Below are positions 24,546 through 30,702 of a DNA stretch of 30,702 nucleotides, one piece after another. The stretch is from Devosiaceae bacterium (GTDB lineage Bacteria; Pseudomonadota; Alphaproteobacteria; Rhizobiales; Devosiaceae). The stretch covers positions 1-30,702 of the forward strand of contig JAKISW010000034.1 in assembly GCA_021648375.1 (NCBI GenBank), read 5' to 3'. Each line of letters starts with the position of its first letter. Position 1 is the stretch's first letter. Both the position numbers and the translations under genes were made by a program. The notes under the pieces were generated by a model. That model ran no database searches, was not told the origin of the DNA, and saw nothing but the letters and a program-made list of their open reading frames with translations.

Positions 24546-25016
24546 TCAAAAAGGAACGCCCGGCAAACCGGGCCAAATGCCAATTATCGCGCCAATGGTA
24601 ATTGCCAATCCAGGAAGAACAGAACCAAAGAAAAAGAATATCAAGCCCAACTTTGCTGAACCGGTTGGTCGGTGCAGCTGGTTTGAAATGGTTCCCTTGA
24701 TGCCCAGCATCACATAGCGGGATAGGGATAAAACCATGGTCCAGCCCATGATTTCCACTAATATCCACGCGCCAAACACGCTTTCAAATGGCCAAAATGA
24801 TGCCAGAACCCCGGCCAAAAGAATAAACGGGCCATAGTGCAGGGCCGCATGATGGGCAATATCAACATATTTATGGGCAATGCCATCTGAGGCCGATAAC
24901 ATGGAGCGCCATTTCCAAACCCCGGTCAAAAGCGCACCGATCATATAGAGGGCCGCAAAAAACAGCGCTGCATGTAAGGGCGCAGGTAAAAGAAGAAGCA
25001 GTTCTGTTGGTGTCAT
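24546..25016 (-). CDS. Small four-span membrane protein of unknown function
   Basis: I do not recognise a named family. The 156-residue product has four likely membrane segments (about 12-32, 60-84, 88-110, 127-150). A loop between the first two (33-60) contains KWRSMLSASDGIAHKYVDIAHHAALHYGP, with His47, His54, His55 and His60 close together. The size and topology resemble the MAPEG protein encoded next, but the MAPEG signature is not evident. Its ATG overlaps the hydrolase stop (ATGA at 25013-25016), so the two are translationally coupled. Function is unknown. Confidence 0.75.
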   Translation of the reverse strand: MTPTELLLLLPAPLHAALFFAALYMIGALLTGVWKWRSMLSASDGIAHKYVDIAHHAALHYGPFILLAGVLASFWPFESVFGAWILVEIMGWTMVLSLSRYVMLGIKGTISNQLHRPTGSAKLGLIFFFFGSVLPGLAITIGAIIGIWPGLPGVPF

Positions 25017-25939
25017 GATTTTTTCTCCGGTATATTCTTTTGTTTCCAGGCAATTATGTCGCGCCAGAAATCATCCCGCCTCTCATTCATAACCATGTGA
25101 CCAACCCCCGGATAAAGCAGCAGGGAAGAATTGGGCAGGGTCTTGGCCAGCAATGGGGTTTTTTCTTTGGGTATTACCGGATCAAACTCCCCGGTAAATA
25201 CAAAAACCGGCTGCTTTATTTTCCCAATCTGATCCCATATATCCACATCACGAATCCCGGCAAAAAATTCGATTAACTGATCCTGATTCTGTAATCTTGC
25301 ATCATTTCGCATGGCCCTAAGGGCAAGTTTGCTTGGCCCATCGTTCAGGAATGCCTTTTTATCATAGGCAAACATGGACGCGGCACGGGCATGCAGCCAT
25401 GGCCAGCGGGTGGTCAGCCATGCCGTGGCTCTTAAGGCAAACGGGCCAAGCGGCCCCAGTTTTTCCTTGCGGGCCATCAATTGCATGTCCCCTTCCAGCC
25501 CCACCCATTTTCCATCGGCAAAGCCGCCCATGCTGATAATTCCAAGCACTTTTTTTGGTTGGGCAAGAGCCAGACAAAGCCCGGCAAATCCACCGGTGGA
25601 ATGGCCGACAATAACCACATCTCGCTTCGGTATAATTTGCTCCAGAACGGCAGAGTTTAGAGCATTGAACAATTCCGGCGTGACATCTTTGCGTGAAAAT
25701 GACCTTGGACCCGTTGAGGGGGCATGAACCGGCAATGATACCGAAATCCATGGCTGATTACCCCTGAAATCGGGCGGCATTAAAGGCTCCCAATAGGCAG
25801 AAGTTACAGCAATTCCATGGATAAACATCCAGACCGCGCCTTTGCGCTCCAAAATATTTTCCGGGTGATCAACAATAAGCGTATGGCCATTGGTGTGCAC
25901 CGGAGTTCTGGTTATTTTGTTTTGCGAGTTATTGCTCAT
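25013..25939 (-). CDS. Alpha/beta hydrolase
   Basis: The product is about 308 residues from ATG 25937-25939; an in-frame ATG at 25981 would add 14 residues without clear homology. The fold is marked by the oxyanion MFIHGIAVTSAYW (38-50), nucleophile elbow GHSTGG (Ser114), FTGEFDPVIP with the acid, and GVGHMVM with the catalytic His. The cap domain (about 150-215) is Trp- and Leu-rich. It has no signal peptide. The substrate is unknown; esterases, lipases or haloalkane-type enzymes are all possible. It leads an operon with two membrane proteins and is divergent from a TetR regulator. Confidence 0.9.
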   Translation of the reverse strand: MSNNSQNKITRTPVHTNGHTLIVDHPENILERKGAVWMFIHGIAVTSAYWEPLMPPDFRGNQPWISVSLPVHAPSTGPRSFSRKDVTPELFNALNSAVLEQIIPKRDVVIVGHSTGGFAGLCLALAQPKKVLGIISMGGFADGKWVGLEGDMQLMARKEKLGPLGPFALRATAWLTTRWPWLHARAASMFAYDKKAFLNDGPSKLALRAMRNDARLQNQDQLIEFFAGIRDVDIWDQIGKIKQPVFVFTGEFDPVIPKEKTPLLAKTLPNSSLLLYPGVGHMVMNERRDDFWRDIIAWKQKNIPEKKS

Positions 25940-26015
25940 ATTCAAAATATGAAGTATAATCCAAATCTTGTCTACTCGCATTATTTTTGTTTAATTGTAG
26001 CGAAGGAATTTTTGT

Positions 26016-26615
26016 TTGAACGCAACGGCACCGACAAAATCATCAGTTAAATCAGTGCGCAAACAACCAAAGCAGCAGCGCGCCATATTGCTTGTTGAAA
26101 CTATTCTTGAGGCCGCTGCTCATATTCTTGAAGACGGAATTGAGCCGTTTACAACCAATCACATTGCCCAAAAAGCTGGTGTGAGCATTGGCTCGCTCTA
26201 TCAATATTTTCCGGGCGCCGATGCGATTATGGCCGCTTTGATAGAAAAACACGTGGCTGACGAAAGAGCGGCAGCGCGCAATGTCGTAGCAACTATCAGC
26301 ACTCGCAATAGTGATGTGATGCGCGATCTTATTGCAGGCTATGTCAACGCTCATGCTAATGCGCCGCGCCTTAGCGCTCAATTACATGCGCTGGCTCCGG
26401 CATTTGGCTTGCAGGGTTTTTTGGCAAATGCCCGCGATGAGCAGGCCGATGAAATCGCGCTGGCACTTGCACTGCCTCCAACTCAGGTAAGAATAGCGGT
26501 AATGGCCATAGAGGGGGTGGTTCTGGCCACTCTGGTTAGCGATCCGGCGCAATTACAATCTCAGCTATTTGTCGATCAGCTAAATAAAATTGCCATTGCC
26601 CTGTTGAGCAATTGA
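26016..26615 (+). CDS. TetR family regulator, divergent from the hydrolase operon
   Basis: The 199-residue protein starts at TTG 26016 with AAGGA 8 bases upstream. A basic N-terminal tail (SVKSVRKQPKQQRA) leads to the helix-turn-helix (about 35-75: EPFTTNHIAQKAGVSIGSLYQYFPGADAIMAALIEKHV). The C-terminal domain contains HANAPRLSAQLHALAPAFG. By position it should repress the divergent hydrolase - membrane protein - MAPEG operon through the 76-base gap. There, CATATT/AATATG (25937-25942/25946-25951) forms a small inverted repeat at the hydrolase start codon. Confidence 0.9.
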   Translation: MNATAPTKSSVKSVRKQPKQQRAILLVETILEAAAHILEDGIEPFTTNHIAQKAGVSIGSLYQYFPGADAIMAALIEKHVADERAAARNVVATISTRNSDVMRDLIAGYVNAHANAPRLSAQLHALAPAFGLQGFLANARDEQADEIALALALPPTQVRIAVMAIEGVVLATLVSDPAQLQSQLFVDQLNKIAIALLSN

Positions 26616-26636
26616 TTTTTTGATTGGATATTTGAC

Positions 26637-27626
26637 CTAAACCAAAACCCTGTGCGGTGGTTTGTGGCTATCCATAAACACTTGTATATTTAAGATAACG
26701 ATTTCCCCCATTTCAATGCGCCCCTCCAAAGTTGAAGAAGCCATGTGCGGGGTCAGGATTACTTTGTTTTCTCGCGCTAAAGCCAGCAAACCGGGATTTA
26801 CGCCGTCTTTATCTTCAAAAACATCCAGTCCAGCGCCCAGCAAATGCCCGCTTTCTATGAGTTTTACCAGCGCATTTTCATCCACCAGCTCCTTGCGTGA
26901 AACATTGACCACAAAGGCATCTTTTTTCATTAGTTGCAGGCGATTTTTATTCAGCAGGCCAAAAGTCTCGCTGGTATGAGGTGTGTGCAGGGAAACGATA
27001 TCCATCTCTGCCAGCATTTCATCCAGCGAAGTCCAATAGGTGGCATCCAATTTTTTTTCGATTTGCTCCGGGCGTCTTGAGCGAGAATAATAGTGAATTT
27101 TCAACCCCATGGCTTTGGCCCGCTCTGCAACGGCCAATCCAATTCTACCCAGGCCAATAATGCCCAAAGCCTTGCCTCCAAGGCGACGTCCCAGCATCCA
27201 GTTGGGTGACCATCCCGGCCAGTTTCCATCACGGGCCACAAGGGTTGCCCCCTCTACAATTCGCCTTGGCACCGACATTATCAGCGCCATGGCAAGGTCT
27301 GCTGTATCCTGAGTTAGAACGCTTGGGGTATTGGTAATGGTTATACCCCTACTTTGCGCCGCCTTAATATCAACATTGTCCACACCATTGCCAAATTGTG
27401 CGATTAGCTTCACCTCGCTGGGCAGGTCAGCAATGATTTTTGCGTCAAGCTGATCGGAGATGGTTGTTACGACTGCGTTTCTGCCATGGCAACCGCGAAT
27501 TATTTCTTCTTTGCTTAAAGGGGCATCATTGTAATTGAACTTGACGTCAAACAACATCGACATTCGCTTCTCAACCTGAGCTGGCAGACGGCGAGTTACA
27601 AAAATTTTTGCAGGTTGTTGCTTCAT
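26637..27626 (-). CDS. D-2-hydroxyacid dehydrogenase (glyoxylate/hydroxypyruvate reductase type)
   Basis: The product is 329 residues from ATG 27624-27626 (AGG four bases upstream); a longer frame to 27686 would run over the repeat at 27649-27683. The enzyme reduces 2-oxoacids with NAD(P)H. Visible are the Rossmann GLGRIG (158-163), catalytic Arg244 in NVSRKELVDE, Glu271 after LDVF, and His294 in LTPHMAS. The Gly that usually follows the Arg is Lys245, and the usual EP after the Glu region is changed to DKDGVNP. It diverges from the SH3 protein gene. The substrate could be glyoxylate, hydroxypyruvate or another ketoacid. Confidence 0.92.
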   Translation of the reverse strand: MKQQPAKIFVTRRLPAQVEKRMSMLFDVKFNYNDAPLSKEEIIRGCHGRNAVVTTISDQLDAKIIADLPSEVKLIAQFGNGVDNVDIKAAQSRGITITNTPSVLTQDTADLAMALIMSVPRRIVEGATLVARDGNWPGWSPNWMLGRRLGGKALGIIGLGRIGLAVAERAKAMGLKIHYYSRSRRPEQIEKKLDATYWTSLDEMLAEMDIVSLHTPHTSETFGLLNKNRLQLMKKDAFVVNVSRKELVDENALVKLIESGHLLGAGLDVFEDKDGVNPGLLALARENKVILTPHMASSTLEGRIEMGEIVILNIQVFMDSHKPPHRVLV

Positions 27627-27648
27627 TAACCTAGTTTTTAGCATCCAT

Positions 27649-27683
27649 TGAGTAAAATGACATAGATAATGAGTAAAATGACA
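27649..27683. repeat. Two 14-bp direct repeats upstream of the 2-hydroxyacid dehydrogenase
   Basis: TGAGTAAAATGACA occurs at 27649-27662 and 27670-27683, 21 bp apart (two helical turns), in the 91-base divergent gap between the dehydrogenase and the SH3 gene. The spacing suits a protein binding both copies on one face. The repeats also explain the repeated CHFT residues in the over-long dehydrogenase frame, which argues for the shorter start. Confidence 0.65.
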
Positions 27684-27717
27684 CAAATAAAATCAAATTT
27701 TTCCCAGATGGAACCCC

Positions 27718-28314
27718 ATGAATTTCTTTTTTGTTACAATATCAAATAAATCAGTCGCGCTGAAATGCCCCTCTGTCCACCCCCTTTTTGTAGCCGTGGC
27801 TCTTGTTTTTATTGTTTTATTTGGCTCTTTGCTTCCGGTATTTGCCCAGGGAAACAATAATCCTTCTGGTTTTGCGCTGCCACGATTTGTTTCGGTTCGC
27901 GCTGATAAGACCAATGTTCGGGTAGGTCCTGGCACTCAATATGAAGTGGCGTGGATTTTCGTAAAATCAGGACTGCCGGTGGAAATTATTCAGGAATTTG
28001 ATACCTGGAGAAAAATTCGGGATATGGATGGGACTGAAGGCTGGGTCCACAAATCACTGCTTACCGGCAGAAGAACCGCCTATATTGCCCCATGGGATGC
28101 AGCTGCTGAAATTCCGCTACGGGCCAGAAACGGGGCTGAGGCGAGGGTGCGGGCCTGGCTTACATCAAAATATCTGGTTAGCGTTGATAATTGCGATGGC
28201 CGATATTGTGAGGTGAGCGTTCAAAATCCCTCAAGCGAAGGGCGCGCGTCTTATTCTGGTTTTGTGGAACAAACCACCCTTTGGGGCGTTTATCCTAACG
28301 AAAATTTTAACTAG
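27718..28314 (+). CDS. Exported protein with bacterial SH3 domains
   Basis: The 198-residue protein has a long N-terminal region and a hydrophobic segment (about 24-42) ending in PVFAQ, which looks like a signal peptide or anchor. SH3 domain 1 (about 58-115) carries TNVRVGPGTQYEVAWIF and EGWVHKSLL. A second, degenerate SH3-like domain (about 120-195) has the CDGRYCEVSV pair of cysteines, possibly disulfide-bonded, and YSGFVEQTTLWGVYPNE. Such proteins are thought to bind cell-wall peptides or partners in the periplasm. Its place beside a 2-hydroxyacid dehydrogenase and irr is common in Rhizobiales. The ribosome site is weak. Confidence 0.88.
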   Translation: MNFFFVTISNKSVALKCPSVHPLFVAVALVFIVLFGSLLPVFAQGNNNPSGFALPRFVSVRADKTNVRVGPGTQYEVAWIFVKSGLPVEIIQEFDTWRKIRDMDGTEGWVHKSLLTGRRTAYIAPWDAAAEIPLRARNGAEARVRAWLTSKYLVSVDNCDGRYCEVSVQNPSSEGRASYSGFVEQTTLWGVYPNENFN

Positions 28315-28315
28315 A

Positions 28316-28349
28316 GCACTGCCAGGAAAACACCCGCAGGGTGAAGTGC
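28316..28349. terminator. Nested hairpin between the convergent SH3 gene and irr
   Basis: GCACT (28316-28320) pairs with AGTGC (28345-28349), enclosing CACCC (28331-28335) / GGGTG (28339-28343). It starts two bases after the SH3 gene stop, with a loosely T-rich tail (CTTGTTGTTTG). It is a probable weak terminator. I see nothing else in the gap up to 28418. Confidence 0.4.
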
Positions 28350-28418
28350 CTTGTTGTTTGAGACATTTCAATGAAGAGCCAAGCGATGCGAGCCGCGAGA
28401 CAGATAAACTGGCACGAG

Positions 28419-28886
28419 CTAACTGATAGATGGCTTGGATCTGGCTTTGCGTCTAACGCGCACAACGATATCCACATGGGCAATTTCCATGCCTCCGGGA
28501 GGAGGCGGCAGGCCAATAACATCAATGGTTTTTGAATCTATGTCGATTACCCGCTCTTCCCCTTCAACAAAAAAGTGATGGTGATTGGAGGTGTCGGTAT
28601 CAAAATAGGTTCTGGTGGCATCCACGCTTATTTCGCGCAATAGACCGGCGTTGCGAAACTGGTGCAGGGCGTTATAAATTGTCGCCAGGGAAACGGAGAC
28701 CCCTCCATTTTCAGCCTCGCTGTGCAATTGCTCGGCGCTTGTGTGGCGGTGAGAGCCAGAAAATAACAGTTTGGCCAGTGCAATTCGCTGTTTGGTGGGG
28801 CGTAGCCCTGCCATACGTAAAACCGCCATTAGACATGGATATTTGGAGGTTTTTTTTTGGCTCGTCTTTAAATTGACCTGTTTCAT
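28419..28886 (-). CDS. irr: Irr, Fur-family iron/heme response regulator
   Basis: The product is about 155 residues from ATG 28884-28886. The winged helix holds LRMAGLRPTKQRIALAKLL, HTSAEQLHSEAE and VSLATIYNALHQFRNAGLL (23-84). The HHH motif (NHHHFF, 102-104) marks Irr and binds heme in the family. Irr represses or activates iron and heme genes in Rhizobiales and is degraded or inactivated with heme. The GCP heme motif of Bradyrhizobium Irr is not seen at the equivalent place (KYPCLM). An in-frame TTG at 28973 would add 29 residues containing CP, but a promoter-like TTGTTT-N16-TATAAA lies inside that stretch. It is divergent from fabA. Confidence 0.93.
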   Translation of the reverse strand: MKQVNLKTSQKKTSKYPCLMAVLRMAGLRPTKQRIALAKLLFSGSHRHTSAEQLHSEAENGGVSVSLATIYNALHQFRNAGLLREISVDATRTYFDTDTSNHHHFFVEGEERVIDIDSKTIDVIGLPPPPGGMEIAHVDIVVRVRRKARSKPSIS

Positions 28887-29072
28887 TAAACGGCTTTGCT
28901 GTTTTTGCCTGAATTTTTTGTGCGATATATGTTTATAAGGTTCTGCGGGGCACAAACAAGAGCGCTGACGCAAAGTTTGATGCCATAGCTAATTTAGTTA
29001 TAGTTATGTTTTAAGCCTGATTTCCCTCAATAAGTTTATCGTCCGGCTTCTTTTGAAACTTTGCCAATCTTG

Positions 29073-29122
29073 TTGACCCAATTCGTGCAAGTCTTTATTC
29101 ATAAGCAAGTCTTTACTCATAG
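29073..29122 (+). promoter_or_regulatory. fabA promoter with adjacent 18-bp tandem repeats
   Basis: TTGACC (29073-29078) and TATTCA (29096-29101) are 17 bases apart. The -10 lies within the first of two adjoining 18-bp units starting GCAAGTCTTTA (29087-29104 and 29105-29122), identical at 16 of 18 positions. The duplication places a second -10-like TACTCA 18 bases on. It could be a regulator site or a duplicated core promoter. The remainder of the 290-base irr-fabA gap shows no gene. Confidence 0.55.
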
Positions 29123-29175
29123 AGATGAATCGCAACTATCAACTGGGGGCATGACCCCAAATGGCCGGAGAGAAT

Positions 29176-29682
29176 ATGATCGATCGCAAAAATACCTATG
29201 ATTATGAGGATTTGCTGGCCAGTGGCCGTGGCGAACTGTTTGGAGAAGATTTTGCCAAACTGCCAATGCCCCCAATGTTAATGTTTGACCGCATCGTTCA
29301 TATTTGTGGCGATGGGGGCGAATTTGGCAAAGGTCAGGTGCGCGCCGAACTGGATTTGAATCCTGACCTTTGGTTTTATAAATGTCATTTTAAGAATGAT
29401 CCGGTGATGCCCGGCTGCCTGGGGCTGGATGCATTGTGGCAAATGGTTGGGTTTTTTCTTTGCTGGTCGGGTGATCCGGGCAAGGGGCGCGCTCTTGGTG
29501 GAGAAATAAAGTTCAAGGGTCAGGCTACTGACGATAAAAAACTGCTTGAGTTTCAGATCGACATAAAAGGCCATCGCCGGACGCCGGTACCTTTTGGAAA
29601 TGCAACAGGTACTGTAAAAGCCGACGGCGAGACCATATATGAGGCTAAGAGTTTACGGGTAGGCTTGTTTCCAAACGACTAG
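29176..29682 (+). CDS. fabA: 3-hydroxydecanoyl-ACP dehydratase/isomerase
   Basis: FabA dehydrates 3-hydroxydecanoyl-ACP and isomerises trans-2 to cis-3-decenoyl-ACP, the branch point to unsaturated fatty acids. The roughly 168-residue hot-dog-fold protein has catalytic His71 in FYKCHFKNDPVMPGC and Asp85 in CLGLDALWQM, plus GRGELFG and PMLMFDRI near the N-terminus. ATG 29176 is chosen over 29161 because GGAGAG lies just before it and known homologues begin near this point. It is 56 bases from fabB, an expected operon. The irr-fabA-fabB order supports a Rhizobiales-like host. Confidence 0.97.
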   Translation: MIDRKNTYDYEDLLASGRGELFGEDFAKLPMPPMLMFDRIVHICGDGGEFGKGQVRAELDLNPDLWFYKCHFKNDPVMPGCLGLDALWQMVGFFLCWSGDPGKGRALGGEIKFKGQATDDKKLLEFQIDIKGHRRTPVPFGNATGTVKADGETIYEAKSLRVGLFPND

Positions 29683-29738
29683 AATTCTGGGCCATTCGTA
29701 AAATAAAAATTTTGCTGACAGTAATTTAAGAGGCTGCA

Positions 29739-30702
29739 ATGAAACGGGTTGTAATCACAGGAATGGGAATTGTTTCCTCGATCGGAAATGATGTTCCCTC
29801 GGTATTAAAAAGTCTGAAAAGTGCAACTCCGGGCATTTCCAGAGCTGAGGATTATGCAAAATATAATTTCAGATGTCAGGTTCATGGCGAGCCGAATCTG
29901 GATCCGTTTGAGGTGCTTGATCGTCGTACCACCAGATTTATGGGTAAGGGCGCGGCCTGGAATTATATTGCCATTCAAGAAGCAATTGAGAATTCCGGCT
30001 TGAGCGAAAAAGAATATCGCGCCAATCCGCGCTGCGGCATTGTTATGGGATCGGGTGGTCCCTCAACCGCCGAAGTTGTTAAGGCAGCTCAAATCACCAT
30101 TGATCGCGGTCCCAAAAGAATTGGCCCCACCGTTGTGCCCAAGGCCATGAGTTCGACAGCATCGGCAACTTTAGCCACACCCCTTGGAATTCACGGGGTG
30201 AACTATTCAATTTCATCAGCCTGCGCCACCTCAAAACATTGCATTGGCAATGCCTATGAGCAAATTCAAATGGGCAAACAGGATATTGTTTTTGCCGGTG
30301 GACATGAGGATTTGCACTGGACCATGTCCAATATTTTTGATGCCATGGGGGCCATGAGTTCAAAATATAATGACACACCACAATTGGCTTCCCGTGCCTA
30401 CGATAAAAATCGCGATGGATTTGTAATAGCTGGCGGGGCCGGAGTTCTGGTTCTGGAAGAAATGGAATATGCCAAGGCCCGTGGTGCCAATATTATTGCT
30501 GAAATTGTTGGCTATGGTGCAACTTCTGATGGTCTTGATATGGTCGCCCCCTCAGGCGAAGGTGCTGTTCGATGCATGAAAATGGCTCTGGAAACTGTTG
30601 ATCTTCCGGTAGATTACATCAATCCCCACGCTACCTCCACTCCGGTTGGTGATGAGAAGGAAATTGAGGCTATTCGCGCGGTTTTTGGCAATGAGGATAA
30701 AT
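29739..30702 (+). CDS. fabB: 3-oxoacyl-ACP synthase I (partial, C-terminus off the window)
   Basis: FabB elongates the cis-3-decenoyl-ACP made by FabA, committing it to unsaturated fatty acids. The visible 321 codons start MKRVVITGMGIVSSIGN, with AAGAGG 5 bases upstream of the ATG. The nucleophile is Cys162 in SISSACATS and the first catalytic His is in NPHATSTPVGDEKEI (about 299). The second His lies beyond the window. FabB usually has NTHGTSTP; here Thr-Gly are replaced by Pro-Ala. No stop occurs before the edge. Confidence 0.97.
   Translation, partial: MKRVVITGMGIVSSIGNDVPSVLKSLKSATPGISRAEDYAKYNFRCQVHGEPNLDPFEVLDRRTTRFMGKGAAWNYIAIQEAIENSGLSEKEYRANPRCGIVMGSGGPSTAEVVKAAQITIDRGPKRIGPTVVPKAMSSTASATLATPLGIHGVNYSISSACATSKHCIGNAYEQIQMGKQDIVFAGGHEDLHWTMSNIFDAMGAMSSKYNDTPQLASRAYDKNRDGFVIAGGAGVLVLEEMEYAKARGANIIAEIVGYGATSDGLDMVAPSGEGAVRCMKMALETVDLPVDYINPHATSTPVGDEKEIEAIRAVFGNEDK

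Noticed and set aside
25923..25980. TGCGAGT / ACTCGCA inverted pair flanking the hydrolase start
   Set aside because: The arms are 44 bases apart and one lies in coding sequence; this could be chance.
29151..29201. 16-codon upstream frame overlapping the fabA start
   Set aside because: No clear ribosome site, and the peptide shows no attenuator-like codon pattern.
1..30702. CRISPR arrays, tRNA/rRNA genes, insertion sequences, phage genes
   Set aside because: No regularly spaced repeats, cloverleaf candidates, transposase or integrase motifs were seen in the gaps or frames.

Overview
The window looks like a chromosomal segment of an alphaproteobacterium, most likely Hyphomicrobiales (Rhizobiales)-related, with moderate to low GC (by eye about 45-50%). 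The main reasons are the Fur-family regulator Irr next to a divergent fabA-fabB pair, with a 2-hydroxyacid dehydrogenase and an SH3-domain protein beside it (an arrangement typical of that order), the rpsO-pnp pair, and glutathione-dependent formaldehyde oxidation. I saw no tRNA, rRNA, CRISPR array, insertion sequence or phage gene.

Layout. 1-1211 (-): 5' part of a secreted penicillin-recognising serine hydrolase (ORF12/LpqF type), running off the left edge. 1423-4110 (+): rpsO and pnp, with structured leaders, closed by a strong terminator. 4229-5803 (+): an Xre-RES (NAD-degrading type) toxin-antitoxin pair with an operator between its -35 and -10, plus an overlapping DUF1801 gene. 5800-9603: a one-carbon module, with S-formylglutathione hydrolase and S-(hydroxymethyl)glutathione dehydrogenase on the minus strand and formate-tetrahydrofolate ligase divergent. 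Together they take formaldehyde to formate and 10-formyl-THF.

9747-22753 (+) is the most interesting part: a 13-kb, same-strand catabolic and transport locus. Tightly packed genes encode a class-1 DHOD-like flavoprotein, an atypical SDR lacking the catalytic Lys, a two-domain GNAT, a DapA-superfamily aldolase, an amidase and an M20 amidohydrolase. A second transcription unit follows with its own promoter/operator: a family-5 (peptide-type) substrate-binding protein, an internal terminator, two permeases, a fused double ATPase and a TetR regulator. No described pathway that I know contains this set. It reads as import and stepwise breakdown of an amide or N-acyl compound.

22815-24027: a GC-richer RidA-family gene divergent from a WYL regulator, with a perfect 24-bp operator-like palindrome between them. 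24059-26615: a TetR regulator divergent from an alpha/beta hydrolase - membrane protein - MAPEG operon. 26637-30702: 2-hydroxyacid dehydrogenase, SH3 protein, irr, and fabA-fabB (unsaturated fatty acid synthesis; fabB cut by the right edge). Two tandem-repeat promoter elements lie in this last part.

All calls are from reading the sequence. Family assignments rest on recognised motifs, not on database searches. Regulatory sites are inferred from symmetry and consensus matches.
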